Shown here piece by piece: positions 9,064 through 17,328 of a stretch of DNA of 64,000 nucleotides. The stretch is taken from positions 434,001 through 498,000 of the forward strand of contig NZ_LGUI01000006.1 of assembly GCF_002891295.1 (NCBI RefSeq), in the 5' to 3' direction. How positions within the stretch are numbered: the first letter of the stretch is position 1; each line of letters opens with the position of its first letter. Both the position numbers and the translations under genes were made by a program. This stretch comes from Streptomyces eurocidicus (GTDB lineage Bacteria; Actinomycetota; Actinomycetes; Streptomycetales; Streptomycetaceae). The notes under the pieces are model-generated. The model was not told the origin of the DNA and searched no databases. It worked only from the letters and a program-made list of their open reading frames with translations.

Positions 9064-9121
9064 CGCGCCCCCGCCGGGTGGAGGACGGGCCCGGCCCCGC
9101 CGGCCCGCCGCCGGAGACCGG

Positions 9122-9835
9122 TCAGGGGTTCACCAGCCAGCCGCGAGAGACGTCGCAGATCAGGTACGGGATGCGGGCCTGGCACGCGTCGCAGGAGCCG
9201 GCGGTCCAGGAGTTCGTGGCGCCCTGGCCGTGCCACGCCCGCATGTACCGGGCGTCCTCCGCCTTGGGGCCGACGTAGACCATCTCGCTCATGCGCACGT
9301 AATCGACGGAATTCCAGTCGAGGTGCTTCTCTCCCAGTGCGACCAGGAGTTTGACGGCGGAGCACGGCCGGGTGACGCCCTGTATGTCCTCGTCCAGGTT
9401 CACCTTCTCGCCCCGGACGGTCAGCCAGCCCTTGTTGTTCATGGGAAGAGTGGGGTTCGCCAGCGTCCACTTCCCCTGGTGGTAGGTGATCCCGTCGAGG
9501 TGCTTGGGCTTGATCCATGGCTCCGCGGTACGTCCGCTGGAGGCATAGAAGTAGTACTCGCCCCCGTTGATCTTCGCTTCGAGCACGCCCATCATGAAGA
9601 CGGCCGCCGGGTCGCCGACCAGGCTCTTGTCCCGCATCAGGTTGTCCTTGATCTGCCCCACGACGCCGCGCAGCTTCGCGCTGTCGGTCAGTTCCGGAAT
9701 GCCGTGGAGCAGCTTTCCCTTTTCGCTTTCCTTCTTGTTCCTGACGTAGTGACACCTCGGGCAGGTGTCCGTGGCGCGGCCGCCATGCCGAAGGTTGACG
9801 TCCGTGTCCGGCTTGCTGGGCTTGGTCTTCGGCAT
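9122..9835 (-). CDS. Unclassified protein with CxxC motifs, possible degenerate deaminase-like fold
   Basis: A 237-aa soluble protein without signal peptide or membrane segment. An N-terminal CPRCHY and a C-terminal SCDACQARIPYLIC could bind zinc, and a central RPCSAVKLL segment precedes the latter. The order 'PC-x-A helix then CxxC...IP' is reminiscent of bacterial toxin/SUKH-associated cytidine-deaminase-like domains, but the essential Glu of the HAE/CAE motif is not visible, so catalytic activity is doubtful. The start ATG at 9835 gives a lysine/proline-rich N-terminus. It sits alone between the decarboxylase operon and the large beta-protein operon, with somewhat lower GC and more Lys/Asn than its neighbours, possibly reflecting transfer. 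I cannot name the family. Confidence 0.55.
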   Translation of the reverse strand: MPKTKPSKPDTDVNLRHGGRATDTCPRCHYVRNKKESEKGKLLHGIPELTDSAKLRGVVGQIKDNLMRDKSLVGDPAAVFMMGVLEAKINGGEYYFYASSGRTAEPWIKPKHLDGITYHQGKWTLANPTLPMNNKGWLTVRGEKVNLDEDIQGVTRPCSAVKLLVALGEKHLDWNSVDYVRMSEMVYVGPKAEDARYMRAWHGQGATNSWTAGSCDACQARIPYLICDVSRGWLVNP

Positions 9836-10258
9836 GCTCGGCCTTCCGTCAGCGGTCCGTGGAGCGGGGAAATTAGCACGTCACAGCTCTGTCGCCGACT
9901 CCGCTCCAGGCGGCAGCGACCAGTTTTGGACGTGATCGGGTGACACCTCGTCGCGATGCCGTCACCCTGCGGAAGCCACCGTCCGGCCCGCTTTCGGCCC
10001 GCCCGGAGCCCGCTCCCCCCGGAGCATGATCGATTCTCTGGGAACGATCATGATCGAACGCCTTACGCACCGACAAAACGGTCAACAGCCGGATTCTGTC
10101 GCGGAAACCGACGAAAGCGCCGCAGCTCCTCCCCGGCCACCTGGCCTGATCACCGCAGTCACCCGGCAACCCGCTGTTAGCGTGCGCCGGAATCCCATGT
10201 CCACACACTCACGGCGGTCCGTGCTCCGCGCGGTCCATCGGTCAGGAGGGAATGCGTT
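9836..10258. other. Intergenic region upstream of the giant beta-protein operon
   Basis: About 420 bases without a convincing gene. It holds the divergent promoters of the gene ending at 9835 and of the four-gene operon starting at 10259, a perfect inverted repeat at 10025-10052 (listed separately), and a strong AGGAGGG ribosome site at 10244-10250, eight bases before the GTG start. Small open frames here read through the inverted repeat and lack protein-like composition. Confidence 0.5.
10025..10052. promoter_or_regulatory. Perfect 8-bp inverted repeat, candidate operator
   Basis: CATGATCG and its exact complement CGATCATG are separated by 12 bases. The lack of a following T-run and the position ~200 bases before the operon start fit an operator or a regulator-binding dyad better than a terminator. 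No matching regulator gene lies in the window. Confidence 0.4.
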
Positions 10259-13200
10259 GTGGCGGTGACCGCGATGACCGTCGGCGAACTCAAGGAATGG
10301 TTGAAGACCCTTTCACCCCCCACTCAGGAGCTGCTGCTCCCCGACGGGCTCCCCGACAACCTGGGCGACCAGGGCGCCCTCAAGAACGCGGTGAACCCCG
10401 GCGCCCTTTCGGACTGGTTCACCATGGGGACCGCTCTCACCACGCTCGTCCCGGACCCGGACAACCTCTGCGTCACCGGAATCATCGCCACGGAATCCCC
10501 GAACCTCTCCCTCTGGTTCTTCAGTGACGAGGAAGGCGACCCCGACGGCGCCACCGTCACCGGCGTCCAGTTCGGCCTGTCACTGAAGAGCCACCCCGTG
10601 ATGTCCGTCTTCAGCGCCCTCGGGTTACAGGACCTCATCCTCGCCTACGAGATCCGCGTCCTGGACGGCGCCGCCGTCCACGGGCTCTCCGCGCAGGCGA
10701 AGCTCACCACCGGCGGCGACCCGCTCCTCATCACCTGCGCCCTCGACTTCGAGGCGCGGCAGACCGGCTACGAGTTCGTCGTGGAGCCCGAGGCCGGCGG
10801 GGAATGGCATGTCGCCGAGGCGCTCTTCGGGCTCTTCGGCGTCGCTCCGCCGCCCGTCCTCGCGGGCATCGCCCTCAAGCGCCTCGTGCTGGCCTACGAC
10901 CACGGTCAGGACTCCACCGGGTTCCGCGTCGAGGTGGACGCCGACTTCCCGCTGGGCGGCCTCGCCGCGGGCCTCGACGTCAAGGTGGCGCTGGCCAAGT
11001 CCGGCGGGAGCCGGACGTACGACCAAGAGTACGAGGCACGGCTGGTCCTCGGCGTCCCCGCCCAGGGTGGTGGTGACGACACCGTCCGCACGCTGACGTT
11101 CGACATCAAGGACGCCCAGCACGCCGAGTTCAGCGCGACCTGCGAGGATTCCAAGGGCGTGTCGTTCGCGGACCTCGCCGGACTGCTGGGCGTGGCGGAA
11201 CCGCCGGAGTTCCTGACCGATCTGGTCATCTCCGGCCTCACGGTCGGGTACGCGTCCGCCCGCAGGTCCATCGTGCTCGCCGCGAAGGAGGAGAACGGCG
11301 GCTCGCTCGTCGTCGTCTCGGACCGGCCGAAGGACGGCACCCGTGCGTATGTCGTGCGCGCCGGCGTCGGGCTGGACGCCAAGCTCTCGGACCTGCCGTT
11401 GCTCCAGGGGCAGATACCCGAAGGCCAGGACCTCGGCGTGTGCGGGCTGGGCGTACTGCTCACCTCCGACGAGCTGACGGCCGACCGGATCACCGAGCTC
11501 AACAAGGCCCTCGCGGCGAGCGACGGGGCGCTTCCCCTGCTGCCCGCCGACGGTCTGGGCAAGGGGCCGGCCTTCACTGTCGACCTCCGGCTGCCGGGTC
11601 ACTCGGAGAACACCTCGGTCGTCGTCCGGGGCGACGGCGAGAAGACCAGGGCTGCCGCCGAAGCCCCCGCGCGGCCACGGCTGATCACCCAGGACGGCAC
11701 CCCGGTCGCCGGGGGCGTCACCGGGAACACGGCGGCCGGCCCCACCGGCCTCCCCCTGGTCGCCTGGCTCAAGGTCCAGCGCGACATCGGCCCGCTGCAC
11801 CTGGGCCGCGTCGGCGTGGGATTCGCCGACGACACCGTGTGGGTGCTGTTCGACGCCTCCCTCGGCATGGCCGGACTCACTGTCGGCGTCGACGGGCTGG
11901 GGATCGGGATCCCCCTGTCCCACCCCGTACCGCCGGAGTTCCGGCTGGACGGGCTGAGCGTCGGCTACTCCCGCCCGCCGCTGTCGATCAAGGGCGCCCT
12001 GGCCAACCGGCCTCCGGACGACACGTACAGCACCCTGATCGAAGGGGCCCTGTCGGTCACGGCGGAGGAGTTCGGCCTGACCGCGCTGGGCGCGTACGCA
12101 CGGACGAAGCAGCACCCCGACCAGCCGTCGCTGTTCCTCTTCGGCAAGGTGAACGGCGAGTTCGGCGGCCCGCCGCCCGTGCAGATCACCGGCATCATGG
12201 CCGGCTTCGGCCTCAACACCGACCTGCGGCTGCCCGAGGGCGACCAGGTGCTGGACTTCCCGTTCCTCGCGGACATGTCCTCGTCCGAGACCGACCCGCT
12301 GGTGGTCCTGGGCAATCTGATGGGTGGCCAGGACGCCTGGGTGCGCCCCGCGTCCGGGCAGCTGTGGTTCGCGGCGGGCCTGGAGTTCAAGGTCTTCGAG
12401 TTCGTCACCGGTCAGGCGCTGCTGGTGCTGGAGGTCGGCGACGACTTCGCCGTCGCGGTGCTCGGCACGGCGGAGGCGCGGTTCCCCAAGGAGCCGTCCC
12501 TGCCCGCGTACGCGAAGGTACGGCTGGGGCTGTCCGCCAAGTACCGGGCCAGCGAAGGCGTGCTGAAGCTGACCGCGCAGCTCGCCCCCGGCTCGTTCCT
12601 GCTGTCCGAGGACTGCGTGCTGACCGGTGGGTTCGCGCTGTACACCTGGTTCGACGGCGCGCACGCCGGTGACTTCGTCCTCACCCTGGGCGGCTACTAC
12701 CCGGGCTACCCGGTGCCCGGCCACTACCCGCAGGTCCCGCGGCTGGGCTTCAACTGGCCGGTCACCTCGGAGCTGACCCTCAGCGGCGGCTCGTACTTCG
12801 CGCTCACGCCCGGCGCGGTCATGGCCGGTGGCGCACTGGACGTGAACTTCCGCTCCGGCGACCTGCACGCCTGGCTGACGGCGCACGCCAACATCCTCAT
12901 CGAGTGGGCGCCCTTCCACTTCGACGCCGAGATCGACGTGAGCATCGGGGTCAGCTTCGTACTCGACCTGTGGCTGGTGCGCGAGACGATCAGCGTCGAG
13001 GTCGGCGCTTCCCTCCATCTCTGGGGCCCGCCGACGGGCGGCGAGGTCACCGTCCACCTCTGGTTCATCTCCTTCACCATCGGCTTCGGTGACGGCAGCG
13101 CGAGCGGCGACAAGGCCGCGCCGTGGAGCGATGTCGTCAAGCAGCTCCCCGCTGCCCAGGACGCCGTCCGGCTGGTGCCCATGGACGGGCTGACGCCGGT

Positions 13201-14986
13201 GGACTCCAAGGACGAGCCGGAGCTGTGGACCGTCAGCACCGGCGTCTTCTCCTTCGCGGTACGCACGGCCGTCCCGGTCGGCAAGCTCCGTCTCGGCGAC
13301 GAGCGGCACACGATCGACGGCACCGACGTCGACATCCGCCCTCTCCGCGCCGGCGGCGAGCAGCTCGACTCGACGCTCACCGTCACCCTCACCAAGGGAT
13401 CCACCGCGCAGGACCTGAGCACCTGGACCGCCGCACCGAACGTGGCGAGCCTGCCCGCGGCACTGTGGGGGAAGTACGACGGCAAGCTGACCACGGGCAG
13501 CGCGCAGCGCGTGGACGGCCAACTGACGGGTGTCGACCTGCGGCTGCCGCGGCCCACGCCGGGCAGCACACCCGGCCCCGTCAAGGCCGGGACGATCGCG
13601 CACGACGACCGGACGCCGAACGGCAAGCTGCCGCTGACGCGACCGGGCGTCGTACGGGCCGTCACCGCCGTGGAGTCCGCCCCCGTACGGGTCGAGGCCC
13701 CGCGGCCGGTCACCGTCGGGCTCGTCGCCGGGACCGCACCGGCACCGGAGGTCCGCGCGAGCACGGCCGCCGTCACCGCCGGCCGGACCGGCGCCCTGGT
13801 CGACCAGTCCCGCGACCGGCTCTTCGCCGCGATGGACTACCTGGACGTGAGCCCCGGCACCAACGAGCGGCTCACCGCCACGGACGGACTGGTCGCGGGC
13901 GACGTCGACGTGAAGCCCGCGCCCCCGGTCCCGGGCACGCCGACCGCGAGCGAGCGGTTGTACGTGCTGGGCGCGGCCTCGGTGACGCCGGTCGACGCGC
14001 AGAGCCTGACGGTGTACGACCCCATCACGCTGAAGAACGCGGGCTCGGCGTACCTCTCCGTCCGCCCCGACGGAACCCGCCTGGTCACCGCCGCCCTGAG
14101 CTCGCAGCATGTCGAGTCCTTCGACACCACGGCCAACCCGCCCGGCGCGGCCGTCGACCTGAACGGCGCGTCCCCCGCCTGGTTGCCGCAGAACACACGG
14201 GGCCTGGCGTTCTCGCCGGACGCGGGCTGGGACCACGCCTACGCCACCTACGCGCAGCCGGACCAGATGGTGCTCCTCACGTTCCGGAACGGCGCTCCGG
14301 TGGCGGGCCACACGTACGGCACGCTGGCATCGGACCGGGTGACGATCACCGAACCGGCCGATGTGGTCCCCGCCCTGCCGTGGGACAAGACCGTCTACAT
14401 CGCGCTACCGCAGGACGACACCGTGGCGAAGGTGGACGTCGGCAACATGGACAACCCCACCGCCCAGGCGTACTTCCCCGCCGGCCCCTCCCCCACCCGC
14501 CTCGCCGTGGACCCGCGGGGCCGCTGGGTCTACGCGCTCAACCCGGCCAGGTCGACGGTGACCGTCATCGACGTCGCCGCCAAGTCGATCGCCACCACCC
14601 TGCGCACGGGTACGGACCCCAGCGCCCTGGCCGCCTCCGCCGACGGCGAGCGGCTCTACGTGGCGAACGCCGTGACCGGCACGGTCTCCGTGTTCGACAC
14701 CAGCGGCGACCTGCCACGGGAAGCGGCCGAGCCCGTGTGGGTGGGAGCGGGACCGATCGCGCTCGCGGTGTCCGCCGAGGGCGACCGGCTCTACGTCGCC
14801 CGGGAGAAGGTCCGGCAGGTCCGGGTCGTGGACGTCGCGTCGGACCAGCCGGTCCTGCTGCCCGTCACCGTCCCCCTTGAGGACGACCCGGTGGCGCTCG
14901 CCGTCACCGTCCCGCCGACCGTCACCGTCACCGGCATCCCGGCAACCCCCAGCGTCACCCGAATCACCGAAGGCGGTGCGGCATGA
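10259..14986 (+). CDS. Giant DUF6603-like protein with C-terminal YVTN beta-propeller
   Basis: 1575 aa, GTG start set by AGGAGGG eight bases upstream. The N-terminal ~490 residues are repetitive amphipathic beta strands (repeated patterns like LKRLVLAYDH, LVISGLTVGYAS). Residues ~495-950 look like the DUF6603 domain: ITGIMAGFGLNTDLRLP followed by DFPFL, then ASGQLWFAAGLEF, LGGYYPGYPVPGHYP and a tryptophan-rich closing part. From ~1230 to 1557 there are YVTN/NHL-type propeller blades (RWVYALNPARSTVTVIDV, RLYVANAVTGTVSVFDTS, RLYVAREKVRQVRVVDV). No signal peptide or membrane helix is visible. It is the first gene of a four-gene operon and overlaps the next gene by an ATGA. DUF6603 has no established function; propellers usually bind protein or glycan partners. 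Domain name is from memory of the family pattern and needs a profile search. Confidence 0.75.
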   Translation: MAVTAMTVGELKEWLKTLSPPTQELLLPDGLPDNLGDQGALKNAVNPGALSDWFTMGTALTTLVPDPDNLCVTGIIATESPNLSLWFFSDEEGDPDGATVTGVQFGLSLKSHPVMSVFSALGLQDLILAYEIRVLDGAAVHGLSAQAKLTTGGDPLLITCALDFEARQTGYEFVVEPEAGGEWHVAEALFGLFGVAPPPVLAGIALKRLVLAYDHGQDSTGFRVEVDADFPLGGLAAGLDVKVALAKSGGSRTYDQEYEARLVLGVPAQGGGDDTVRTLTFDIKDAQHAEFSATCEDSKGVSFADLAGLLGVAEPPEFLTDLVISGLTVGYASARRSIVLAAKEENGGSLVVVSDRPKDGTRAYVVRAGVGLDAKLSDLPLLQGQIPEGQDLGVCGLGVLLTSDELTADRITELNKALAASDGALPLLPADGLGKGPAFTVDLRLPGHSENTSVVVRGDGEKTRAAAEAPARPRLITQDGTPVAGGVTGNTAAGPTGLPLVAWLKVQRDIGPLHLGRVGVGFADDTVWVLFDASLGMAGLTVGVDGLGIGIPLSHPVPPEFRLDGLSVGYSRPPLSIKGALANRPPDDTYSTLIEGALSVTAEEFGLTALGAYARTKQHPDQPSLFLFGKVNGEFGGPPPVQITGIMAGFGLNTDLRLPEGDQVLDFPFLADMSSSETDPLVVLGNLMGGQDAWVRPASGQLWFAAGLEFKVFEFVTGQALLVLEVGDDFAVAVLGTAEARFPKEPSLPAYAKVRLGLSAKYRASEGVLKLTAQLAPGSFLLSEDCVLTGGFALYTWFDGAHAGDFVLTLGGYYPGYPVPGHYPQVPRLGFNWPVTSELTLSGGSYFALTPGAVMAGGALDVNFRSGDLHAWLTAHANILIEWAPFHFDAEIDVSIGVSFVLDLWLVRETISVEVGASLHLWGPPTGGEVTVHLWFISFTIGFGDGSASGDKAAPWSDVVKQLPAAQDAVRLVPMDGLTPVDSKDEPELWTVSTGVFSFAVRTAVPVGKLRLGDERHTIDGTDVDIRPLRAGGEQLDSTLTVTLTKGSTAQDLSTWTAAPNVASLPAALWGKYDGKLTTGSAQRVDGQLTGVDLRLPRPTPGSTPGPVKAGTIAHDDRTPNGKLPLTRPGVVRAVTAVESAPVRVEAPRPVTVGLVAGTAPAPEVRASTAAVTAGRTGALVDQSRDRLFAAMDYLDVSPGTNERLTATDGLVAGDVDVKPAPPVPGTPTASERLYVLGAASVTPVDAQSLTVYDPITLKNAGSAYLSVRPDGTRLVTAALSSQHVESFDTTANPPGAAVDLNGASPAWLPQNTRGLAFSPDAGWDHAYATYAQPDQMVLLTFRNGAPVAGHTYGTLASDRVTITEPADVVPALPWDKTVYIALPQDDTVAKVDVGNMDNPTAQAYFPAGPSPTRLAVDPRGRWVYALNPARSTVTVIDVAAKSIATTLRTGTDPSALAASADGERLYVANAVTGTVSVFDTSGDLPREAAEPVWVGAGPIALAVSAEGDRLYVAREKVRQVRVVDVASDQPVLLPVTVPLEDDPVALAVTVPPTVTVTGIPATPSVTRITEGGAA

Positions 14987-17328
14987 GCCATCCCGAGTAC
15001 GCCCTGGACCCCGACCCGTCGCTGAACGTGCAGTTCGTCGACTCGCTGGTGCCCACGCTCACCGCGGGGCGGTACACGCTCACCGCGCACCAGACCCTCA
15101 CCAAGGGCGGCGACCGGGTCGACACGGACAACTACCTGGACGCCCCGGCGACGCAGGAAGTGGAGGTCCGCGCGCCACGCTTCACCGTGCAGCCGGAGTG
15201 GATCCACGGCGCGTACCCGACTCCGGGCGCCGGCGGCCTGTACGACGACGTGCTGCCGCATGTCACGCTCGACCGGGCCACTCTGCCGTGGGAGCGCGAG
15301 GCGAAAGCGCACGACGGCACGCGCCTGCCGTGGCTGGCCCTCCTCGTCTTCGCCGAGGGCGAGCTGCCCGGCACCGACCCGCACTGCCTCGGGCGGACGG
15401 ACGCGAAGACGGTGGCCGACCTGACCGGTTCCGAGAGCGGCGTCGTCCTGCCCCCGTTCGACCGGGACGCGGACCCCGTCACCGACGACGACAAGCAGCA
15501 GGTGTGCCGCACCGTCCTGGTGCCCAGGTCCGTCTTCCGCGCCGTCGCCCCCACCCAGGAAGAACTGCCCTTCCTGACCCACGTCCGCCGGGTCGATGAG
15601 CGGCACCAGCGCATGGCGCCCGGCGACGACCTGATCCAGGTGGGCGACTACGCGGTCGTGGTCGGCAACCGCCTGCCCAGCGCGAAGGGCGGCCGCTACG
15701 TCGCGCACCTGGTGTCCCTGGAGGGCTGGCTGTCGTACCTGCCCGGTGGCGCCGACGAGGCGAAGGACCCCGGTCAGGCGGTACGCCTGATCTCCCTGTG
15801 GTCGTGGGCGTTCGAGACGATCCCCGACCACTTCCCCGGATTCGCCGCGCTGACCGGGCACTTCGTCGACACCGAGGGCGCGGACGGCTCCGACCTGCTG
15901 CTTCGTGTGCCGCTGCCCGACCGGCCGCTGTCCGGGAAGGACCAGCAGGAGGTCGCCGACCGGCTCGGCCGGGGCTATCTGCCGGTCTCGTGCCGCACCG
16001 AGTCCGGGCGCTCCACGTTCGGCTGGTACCGGGGACCGTTCACCGCCCAGTACGTCACGCCGGAGACCGACCGCGCACGGCGCCGCTGCGCGGCGGAGGC
16101 GCTGATCCACCTGGACCGGTACGGCGTCTTCGACGTCAGCCTCGCCACCGCGTTCACCGCGGGCCGGGGCGTCGCCCTCGCCGACCACCAGTTCGGCGCG
16201 GCGCTGCTGCGGCTGCGCGGCAAGGTGCAACGAGCGGCGGAGAAGAAGAGCCGTACGACGGCGACCACCGGAGCCCGGGCCCGTGTCGAACACCTGGTGG
16301 CGAACGGCCTCGCCGGCCACCTCGGCGAGGTCCTGACCACGCCGGCCCGTACCAGGCAGGCCGTCGACGCTCCCGCGCGGCGCCCCGGCGTCACCCCCGT
16401 ACCCGCCGCGACCGAACTGCCCGCCACCGCCGGGCTCGGCCCGGAGCGCCTGCGCACCGACGCGGCCCTGCGCGCGCGGCTCACGTCGGACGACAAACCT
16501 CTGGTGGACCCGGACGACGACGACCTCGTCCTCGTCCGGAACCGGCTGCTCGGCCTGCGGAACCTGACGGGCGTGCCGTTCGCGCACCTCGTGCCCGACT
16601 CCCGGATGCTGCCCGCGGAGAGCCTGCGCTTCTTCTACGTGGACGCCGACTGGACCGCCATGCTGCTCGACGGCGCCCTGAGCGTGGGGCTCGCCCACAC
16701 CTTCGACCTCACCTCGGACGACCTGGTCTTCGGCCCCACGGGCGTGGCCCCGCTGCCGCCCCTGGCCGCCCCGGTCACGGGCCTGCTGCTGCGATCCGAG
16801 CTGGTCAGCGGCTGGCCCGCGCTGGAAGTCCGCCCGTACGCGAACCCCCAGGCCGCCGAAGGTGAACCGACTCTGCCGGTGCTGCGCCGCGAGGCGCTCG
16901 CCGACGACGTCCTGCTCGTCCTGGTCGAGGGTGTGCCGGGCCGGGTCGAGCTCGCCGAGCCGCAGCAGGGCGTCCACTTCGGCATCGACGAGCCGGAGGA
17001 AGGCGGCAGTGACGACCCGATCGTCGACGGCATCATCCGGCTGCGAGCCCTGTCGGGGGACGCCATCGGGAAGGAACTGGACCCGCGGCAGTATCCGTTC
17101 CCCGTGGCACCCGACAAGCTGAGCGACTACCTGCGGACACCGGCGGATGCCGTGCTGAACGTGAAGAAGCTCGCCGACGGGCTGGGAAACGCCCTGAAGA
17201 TCAAGGACCGTCCGCTGACCCCCAGCGAGTTCGCCATCCAGATGATCAACGCCGCGCAGCGCCGCACCTTCACCACCGCTTCCACCGCGCACACCCCCTT
17301 CACGACAGGAGACCACCCCAATGGCTGA
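14983..17328 (+). CDS. Large protein of unknown family, second gene of the beta-protein operon
   Basis: 781 aa, beginning at an ATG that overlaps the stop of the upstream gene in ATGA. The sequence is soluble, rich in Asp, Arg and Pro, with no signal peptide and no transmembrane helix. Features: an N-terminal strand-rich part (ALDPDPSLNVQFVDSLVPTL; RYTLTAHQTLTKGGDRVDT), a WIHGAYPTPGA motif, a conserved-looking PWLALLVFAEGELPG strand (~115-130), and a C-terminal alpha-helical end that recalls a connector or chaperone-like segment. I recognise no catalytic motif. Its tight coupling to the DUF6603-like gene and to the 1203-aa gene says the three act together, probably as subunits of one assembly. 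Function unknown. Confidence 0.75.
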   Translation: MSHPEYALDPDPSLNVQFVDSLVPTLTAGRYTLTAHQTLTKGGDRVDTDNYLDAPATQEVEVRAPRFTVQPEWIHGAYPTPGAGGLYDDVLPHVTLDRATLPWEREAKAHDGTRLPWLALLVFAEGELPGTDPHCLGRTDAKTVADLTGSESGVVLPPFDRDADPVTDDDKQQVCRTVLVPRSVFRAVAPTQEELPFLTHVRRVDERHQRMAPGDDLIQVGDYAVVVGNRLPSAKGGRYVAHLVSLEGWLSYLPGGADEAKDPGQAVRLISLWSWAFETIPDHFPGFAALTGHFVDTEGADGSDLLLRVPLPDRPLSGKDQQEVADRLGRGYLPVSCRTESGRSTFGWYRGPFTAQYVTPETDRARRRCAAEALIHLDRYGVFDVSLATAFTAGRGVALADHQFGAALLRLRGKVQRAAEKKSRTTATTGARARVEHLVANGLAGHLGEVLTTPARTRQAVDAPARRPGVTPVPAATELPATAGLGPERLRTDAALRARLTSDDKPLVDPDDDDLVLVRNRLLGLRNLTGVPFAHLVPDSRMLPAESLRFFYVDADWTAMLLDGALSVGLAHTFDLTSDDLVFGPTGVAPLPPLAAPVTGLLLRSELVSGWPALEVRPYANPQAAEGEPTLPVLRREALADDVLLVLVEGVPGRVELAEPQQGVHFGIDEPEEGGSDDPIVDGIIRLRALSGDAIGKELDPRQYPFPVAPDKLSDYLRTPADAVLNVKKLADGLGNALKIKDRPLTPSEFAIQMINAAQRRTFTTASTAHTPFTTGDHPNG

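Noticed and set aside
10625..14311. 1228-codon minus-strand open frame
   Set aside because: Antisense shadow of the DUF6603-like gene with low-complexity Arg/Gln/Gly text and no motif.
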